Assembly: GCA_016213825.1 (NCBI GenBank)
Contig: JACQZP010000021.1
Span: 331,109-395,108 of the forward strand
Reading direction: 5' to 3'
Origin: Acetobacterium woodii
GTDB lineage: Bacteria > Bacillota > Clostridia > Eubacteriales > Eubacteriaceae
Length of the DNA: 64,000 nt
A program made the translations under genes and the position numbers. The stretch's first letter is position 1, and each line of letters starts with the position of its first letter. The notes under the pieces are model-generated. The model saw nothing but the letters and a program-made list of their open reading frames with translations. It was not told the origin of the DNA and did not search any database. This document shows, in pieces, positions 60,091-64,000 of this stretch.

Positions 60091-60520
60091 AAATACCTCC
60101 TTCCATATAATTTTTTGAATGCATTTTTCTTACCATTTACTACCTCTCTACTTTAGATTTTTCTTCTCCAGTTATGTTGACTCAAACATTTTAAACATGT
60201 CTATTCCCTCCTTTCAATTAAAAACCATTTTTGCATTCGTCTCATCATTTCTTCATCCCTCCTTCTACTTAATTTACTTTTATTATTTCAATAGTTTTTC
60301 CCCTTATTATATAAAGACTGTTTTATGAAACAAAACAGGTCAATTTATATATATATTTATAATTTCTTTTCATGAAATGAATGAGCTTTAAATTAAATTT
60401 ATTTCAAAAATTAAATTTAACGCAATTTTTAAATTTAATAAGTCTTGAGATTTTTAGTAAATAAGCTATAATTAATCATGTAACTTATTTATTAAATACG
60501 TATTTTAGAGGATAACTATT
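60091..60520. other. 430-base AT-rich divergent intergenic region
   Basis: Separates the minus-strand surface-protein gene from the plus-strand GGDEF gene. It is very AT-rich, with Phe/Tyr-rich shadow frames but no convincing gene. A promoter for the GGDEF gene is at 60445-60472. I see no clear promoter for the surface protein, which may depend on an alternative sigma factor such as the ECF factor at 61.3 kb (speculation). Confidence 0.6.
60445..60472 (+). promoter_or_regulatory. Promoter of the GGDEF gene
   Basis: TTGAGA at 60445-60450, a 16-base spacer and TATAAT at 60467-60472, about 50 bases before the ATG. Confidence 0.6.
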
Positions 60521-61219
60521 ATGAAACAATTTAGACCTTATAAACTTTTCCAAAGTATAACAATGCTTTTTTTTGCAATATTATGCTTTAGCCTTGCTCT
60601 ATATATCAGTCATCTTAATCTACCAAAAGCTCAAAATGTTTATCTGACTTTTCTATTTATTTGTATATTAATCGTGTTTATTATCAATTTTATTTGTATT
60701 CTTCTAGATCTATCATTATTTCAAAAAATGAGCCTCGATTATTTTGATGTAAACAAAATAGCCTATTTAGACCAATTAACCGGCAAATCAAATCGTTTTA
60801 GCTTCGATTTATTATTGAAAGATTTTGCAACGGTTGATGAACTTCCTGAAATTGGATGCATTTCATTTTCTCTCATCAATTTACCATCAATTAATGAGAC
60901 CAAAGGGTATCAGCAGGGAGATGAAATCATACGGGATTTTGCAGAAATGCTTAATGAAGTCAGCGATAATTTTGGAATTTTCGGAAGAAACAGTGGTAAT
61001 GAGTTTATTGTTGTCATAAGAAAATGCAATCTTGAAAAAATCGATGCCTTACTAAAAGAATTAAATATACAAGTATATGGACATAATACACTTTTAAACT
61101 ATCAGGGGATCAATTATCGTTATGGTTATGTTTTAAATTGTGAAGAACATTATGGTACTATCTCACAGATTATTTCCTCATCTATACAAAAAATGCAAAA
61201 TAATAAGGATTGTCAGTAG
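60521..61219 (+). CDS. Membrane GGDEF-domain protein with degenerate active site
   Basis: A 232-aa protein with two N-terminal membrane helices (SITMLFFAILCFSLALYI; VYLTFLFICILIVFIINFICI) and a GGDEF domain. The DxLTGxxNR-type entry is DQLTGKSNRFSF. The active-site loop, normally GG(D/E)EF, reads SGNEF at 158-162, so the catalytic acidic residue is Asn. Diguanylate cyclase activity is unlikely; a c-di-GMP-independent or GTP-binding sensory role is possible. It lies 50 bases before the ECF sigma gene on the same strand. Confidence 0.85.
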   Translation: MKQFRPYKLFQSITMLFFAILCFSLALYISHLNLPKAQNVYLTFLFICILIVFIINFICILLDLSLFQKMSLDYFDVNKIAYLDQLTGKSNRFSFDLLLKDFATVDELPEIGCISFSLINLPSINETKGYQQGDEIIRDFAEMLNEVSDNFGIFGRNSGNEFIVVIRKCNLEKIDALLKELNIQVYGHNTLLNYQGINYRYGYVLNCEEHYGTISQIISSSIQKMQNNKDCQ

Positions 61220-61269
61220 CATTAATCAGTTTATTTAAAATTTTCTAGTATAAATAGAGAGGGGATTCT

Positions 61270-61857
61270 ATGGCAGAGTATGATTTTAACTATATCGCAC
61301 TGTTAGTAAAAAAGGCACAATTCAATGATAGTGATGCTTTTGCAGAACTATATTCGCTCACATATAAAAGTCAATACATTTACGCATGCAATTATTTAAA
61401 GGATAAAGACCTTGCGCAGGATGCCCTTCAAGAAATTTATATACTTGTGCTGAAAAACATCCACACTTTAAAGGAGCCCCAGGTTTTTATTTCATGGTTG
61501 AAACAAATATCTTTTCGTGTTTGCTATGATATGAATCACAGCAAACAAACGATTGAAGCCAAAGAAGGCGCAAGTGACGAAGAACTGGCATATGTTTATG
61601 ACGAACATATTGACAATAATCCTGAGGCTAAGATTATGATGACATCAAAGCAGATGAAAATTCAAAATGCGATAAAAAAATTACCGACAATGGAGCGAGA
61701 TGCTTTACTTTTAAAATTTGTTTCAAATATGAAGCAGGAGGAAATCGCCAGATATATGGGATGTAGTTTAAGCTCGGTGAAACGATATTTATCTAAAGGC
61801 AGGAAACATTTATATAATATTCAGCTTGAGGAGGAGACAAATGAGCTTCAATACTAA
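61270..61857 (+). CDS. ECF-type RNA polymerase sigma factor
   Basis: A 195-aa sigma-70 family factor with only regions 2 and 4. Region 2 has AFAELYSLTYKSQYIYACNYL and DLAQDALQEIYILVL. Region 4 has LPTMERDALLLKFVSNMKQEEIARYMGCSLSSVKRYLSKGRKHL. GAGAGGGG precedes the ATG. The next gene overlaps its end by 17 bases and encodes a single-pass membrane protein, the usual sigma/anti-sigma layout. Its target promoters are unknown; neighbouring surface genes are candidates. Confidence 0.93.
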   Translation: MAEYDFNYIALLVKKAQFNDSDAFAELYSLTYKSQYIYACNYLKDKDLAQDALQEIYILVLKNIHTLKEPQVFISWLKQISFRVCYDMNHSKQTIEAKEGASDEELAYVYDEHIDNNPEAKIMMTSKQMKIQNAIKKLPTMERDALLLKFVSNMKQEEIARYMGCSLSSVKRYLSKGRKHLYNIQLEEETNELQY

Positions 61858-62317
61858 AAAATCAAACGAACAATTGCCTGATATACCCATAGATCAAGCT
61901 GAAAAAACCCTGGAAAATGTTTTTAATGCATGCAACAAAGAACCCAATAAAACGCCTCTCACTTTGCTGATGGTCGAACATAAAAACATTATGCGTTTTC
62001 ATCGCGCAATCATATCACTATGTGTTATTGGTCTTGTTTTTTTGATAATTTGTCCGCTTTTATTTATACGGCCTCAATTTAGTTTAAATTCGCAATCGAT
62101 CAATCAAGATATGATCACTATGAATATTGAAGTTTCAAAGATTATGAAGCCGGTTTCTATTGATGTAACCATGAATAATAAACCTTTGCCCATCAAGAAA
62201 ATATCTGATTCTTTATATTTAGTGGAGATAACCGACAATGGCGAATTGGAAGTTATTGTCACTGGTTTTAATTATCAGCAAAGCTTAAAAACATCAACAA
62301 TCACCAACTTGAAATAG
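61841..62317 (+). CDS. Single-pass membrane protein, probable anti-sigma factor
   Basis: A 158-aa protein with one membrane helix (AIISLCVIGLVFLIICPLLF, about residues 58-78), a cytoplasmic N-terminal half and an extracellular beta-rich C-terminal half. It lacks a zinc-binding HxxxCxxC motif. I start at ATG 61841 because AGGAGGAGACAA lies just upstream. Position directly after, and overlapping, the ECF sigma gene is the main evidence for an anti-sigma role; the sequence itself is not recognised. Confidence 0.7.
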   Translation: MSFNTKKSNEQLPDIPIDQAEKTLENVFNACNKEPNKTPLTLLMVEHKNIMRFHRAIISLCVIGLVFLIICPLLFIRPQFSLNSQSINQDMITMNIEVSKIMKPVSIDVTMNNKPLPIKKISDSLYLVEITDNGELEVIVTGFNYQQSLKTSTITNLK

Positions 62318-62360
62318 TTATTTAAACAATGATACCCTTTATGAAAGGACGGATTAATTT

Positions 62361-63290
62361 ATGTACAAAATGCATTTGTACAAAATTTATATAGCAAGCA
62401 TTCTATTGCTTGCATTATTAATGACTTCATGTACTAACTCTAGCAATACTGTATCGACCGTTAATTCGTCCGGGACTCGAGAAAATTCTCCAGTTGTAAG
62501 AAAACCGACAGCAGATGGCCTTACCACCTATGGTTCAGGTGACGTAGTAATTGATGCTTCTCATATAGATCAAGGCTATGTGCTTATCAATTATGAGGGT
62601 TCAAATCCAAATGTAAAATTGCAAATCACGGATCCAACTGGTATTCTTTATACATATAATTTACATAGCAGTGGATATGAAACCTTCCCGTTAACTGGAG
62701 GAAATGGTAATTACCAAATTGTTATTTTTGAAAACGTAAGTGGCGATCAATACGCCACAGCTTTTTCTCAATCCATTGACGTAAGTATCTTAAATGAGTA
62801 TGATCCATATCTTTACCCTAATGAATATGTAAATTTTAATTCTGATTCTAAAACAGTTGCCAAAGCTAGCGAACTAGCTGCTGGTTCAAAAACTGATTTA
62901 GAGGTCGTGACAAATGTCTATAATTATGTAATCAAGAATATCAAATATGACAATAGTAAAGCTACTTCAGTAAAAAGTGGTTATCTTCCAGTCGTTGATG
63001 AAATATTGGCAAGCGGTACTGGCATTTGTTTTGATTATGCTGCAGTAATGGCGACCATGCTGCGCTCTCAGGATATCCCCACACGTCTTGAAGTTGGTTA
63101 TGCTGGAACCGCCTACCATGCCTGGGTCAGTGTCCATTTGGATGATTTGGGTTGGGTGAATGGCATTATAGAATTTGACGGAACGCAATGGAAGCTTATG
63201 GATCCAACCTTTGCTTCCAATAACTCTGAAAGTGCGTTAAAAGATTTTATTGGAGATGGCAGTAAATACCAAACAAAATATATTTATTAA
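62361..63290 (+). CDS. Transglutaminase-like lipoprotein
   Basis: A 309-aa exported lipoprotein. The signal peptide has the lipobox LMTSC near residue 24. The C-terminal transglutaminase-core domain carries a full Cys-His-Asp triad: Cys223 in GTGICFDYAAVM, His253 in YHAWVSV and Asp281 in LMDPTF. A beta-rich domain (residues 55-150) precedes it. Such proteins are probably cysteine peptidases or transpeptidases acting on surface proteins or peptidoglycan. It lies 43 bases after the putative anti-sigma gene, within the same plus-strand unit. Confidence 0.9.
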   Translation: MYKMHLYKIYIASILLLALLMTSCTNSSNTVSTVNSSGTRENSPVVRKPTADGLTTYGSGDVVIDASHIDQGYVLINYEGSNPNVKLQITDPTGILYTYNLHSSGYETFPLTGGNGNYQIVIFENVSGDQYATAFSQSIDVSILNEYDPYLYPNEYVNFNSDSKTVAKASELAAGSKTDLEVVTNVYNYVIKNIKYDNSKATSVKSGYLPVVDEILASGTGICFDYAAVMATMLRSQDIPTRLEVGYAGTAYHAWVSVHLDDLGWVNGIIEFDGTQWKLMDPTFASNNSESALKDFIGDGSKYQTKYIY

Positions 63291-63327
63291 CTTCGTAAAT
63301 AGTTCTATCCAAAAGGAGGATTTAATA

Positions 63328-64000
63328 TTGACCACTCATCAACGAAAACCACTGACAAATAACGAAATTTATACTTTTTGCGAACAAATGGGGATGATTC
63401 TCAAAGCAGGTATTTCTTCGATAGAAGGCATTTCAATTATGCTTGAAGATGCCAGTGAAGGCGAAGGAAAAAACATCCTCGATGAAATCTACACCCAGCT
63501 CGATTTAACTGGTAGTTTGTATTCAGCTTTGGCTTCCACCCATGTGTTTCCCAAATACGTGTTGGATATGATAAATCTTGGTGAAACATCTGGAAAGTTA
63601 GACGAAGTAATGGATTCTCTTGCTCTTTATTACCAACGGGAAGAAAATATTTCTTTGGGAATAAAAAATGCCATCATGTATCCCTTGATTATGATTGGAA
63701 TGATGATTTTAGTCATTTCAGTATTAATTGTAAAAGTAATGCCGATTTTTAATCAGGTTTTTATTCAATTAGGCAGTGAAATGACTGGATTTTCCAGAGG
63801 TGTTTTAGATTTCGGTACTACACTAAGCCGTTATTCGGCTATATTTGTAATTCTGATTGCTTTACTTTTAATTTTGGGCTTATATTTCAATAAATCCAAT
63901 AGCGGTAGAGAGAAATTAAAACATTTCGGCTCAAAGTTCTTTTTAACCAAAAATTTGTATGAAAAAATAGCATTAGGGCGATTTACAAATGGTCTGGCGA
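63328..64000 (+). CDS. Type II secretion/type IV pilus inner-membrane protein GspF/PilC (partial)
   Basis: The frame is open from TTG 63328 to the window end (224 residues seen). It starts behind AAAGGAGGA at good spacing. The T2SSF domain is clear: FCEQMGMILKAGISSIEGISIM, ALASTHVFPKYVLDMINLGE and SGKLDEVMDSLALYY. Two membrane helices follow (YPLIMIGMMILVISVLIV and SAIFVILIALLLILGLYF). A second T2SSF repeat should start at the very end. It builds the platform of a pilus or pseudopilus; partner genes would lie beyond 64000. Confidence 0.9.
   Translation, partial: MTTHQRKPLTNNEIYTFCEQMGMILKAGISSIEGISIMLEDASEGEGKNILDEIYTQLDLTGSLYSALASTHVFPKYVLDMINLGETSGKLDEVMDSLALYYQREENISLGIKNAIMYPLIMIGMMILVISVLIVKVMPIFNQVFIQLGSEMTGFSRGVLDFGTTLSRYSAIFVILIALLLILGLYFNKSNSGREKLKHFGSKFFLTKNLYEKIALGRFTNGLA

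Noticed and set aside
1-64000. Insertion sequence, transposase, prophage or integrase
   Set aside because: No transposase, integrase or phage gene and no terminal inverted repeats flanking a gene were recognised.

Overview
The window reads as chromosomal DNA of a low-GC Gram-positive anaerobe of the Eubacteriales, most likely an Acetobacterium-like acetogen (inference). The evidence is the Bacillus/Clostridium-type order of housekeeping genes, strong AGGAGG ribosome-binding sites, an electron-bifurcating-type flavin/iron-sulfur operon, iron-sulfur proteins and an AT-rich background. Neither window end is a natural boundary: a tmcAL gene enters at base 1 and a gspF/pilC-type gene runs off at base 64000.

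Layout. 1-7.3 kb: the tail of tmcAL, a type B carboxylesterase, a large soluble Cache-Cache-CheW signalling protein, an SRAP DNA-repair protein, and two Rieske proteins (a small ferredoxin and a ring-hydroxylase-like enzyme) flanking a small DUF5661-like gene with a near-perfect promoter. 7.4-14 kb (minus strand): adk, an HD-GYP phosphodiesterase, a secreted DUF1002 protein, tRNA-Leu(GAG), coaE and polA. 14-15.5 kb (plus): an XRE regulator with a DUF3169 membrane protein behind three copies of an 18-bp operator, then an unknown 100-aa protein. 15.6-21.5 kb (minus): a conspicuously GC-rich operon for a three-subunit NuoE/NuoF/NuoG-GltD complex without a hydrogenase subunit. It best fits the Sporomusa-type ferredoxin-dependent transhydrogenase (Stn) and would balance NADH, NADPH and ferredoxin. 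21.7-27.5 kb: ilvBN, a DUF362 ferredoxin-like protein, cvfB, a coiled-coil protein, coaD and rsmD.

27.5-45.4 kb is a long, mostly minus-strand housekeeping block similar to the Bacillus yloA-recG region: yicC, gmk, rpoZ, priA, def, fmt, a zinc metallopeptidase, rsmB, rlmN, stp, prkC, rsgA and thiN, then rpmB on the opposite strand, then asp23/yloU, yloV/fakA and recG. It links nucleotide supply, replication restart, start-Met formylation and deformylation, rRNA modification and PASTA-kinase signalling. The PriA encoded here has lost most of its helicase motifs. 45.8-54 kb: rqcH (plus strand), then on the minus strand an RluD-family synthase, the division-associated ylmH-yggT-sepF-yggS set, an envelope gene with a homopolymer frameshift, tRNA-Pro(GGG) and aspS.

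54.2-64 kb is the accessory-looking part: a 1883-aa repetitive surface protein with an N-terminal signal peptide and a C-terminal membrane anchor, a small membrane protein behind it, and a plus-strand series of a degenerate GGDEF protein, an ECF sigma factor, a probable anti-sigma protein, a transglutaminase-like lipoprotein and the start of a pilus/type II secretion inner-membrane protein. This suggests a cell-surface or pilus programme. Main points for follow-up are the helicase-dead PriA, the transhydrogenase operon with a molybdopterin-type domain lacking its catalytic residue, the operator array at 14.1 kb, the frameshift at 51.88 kb, and the soluble double-Cache CheW protein.
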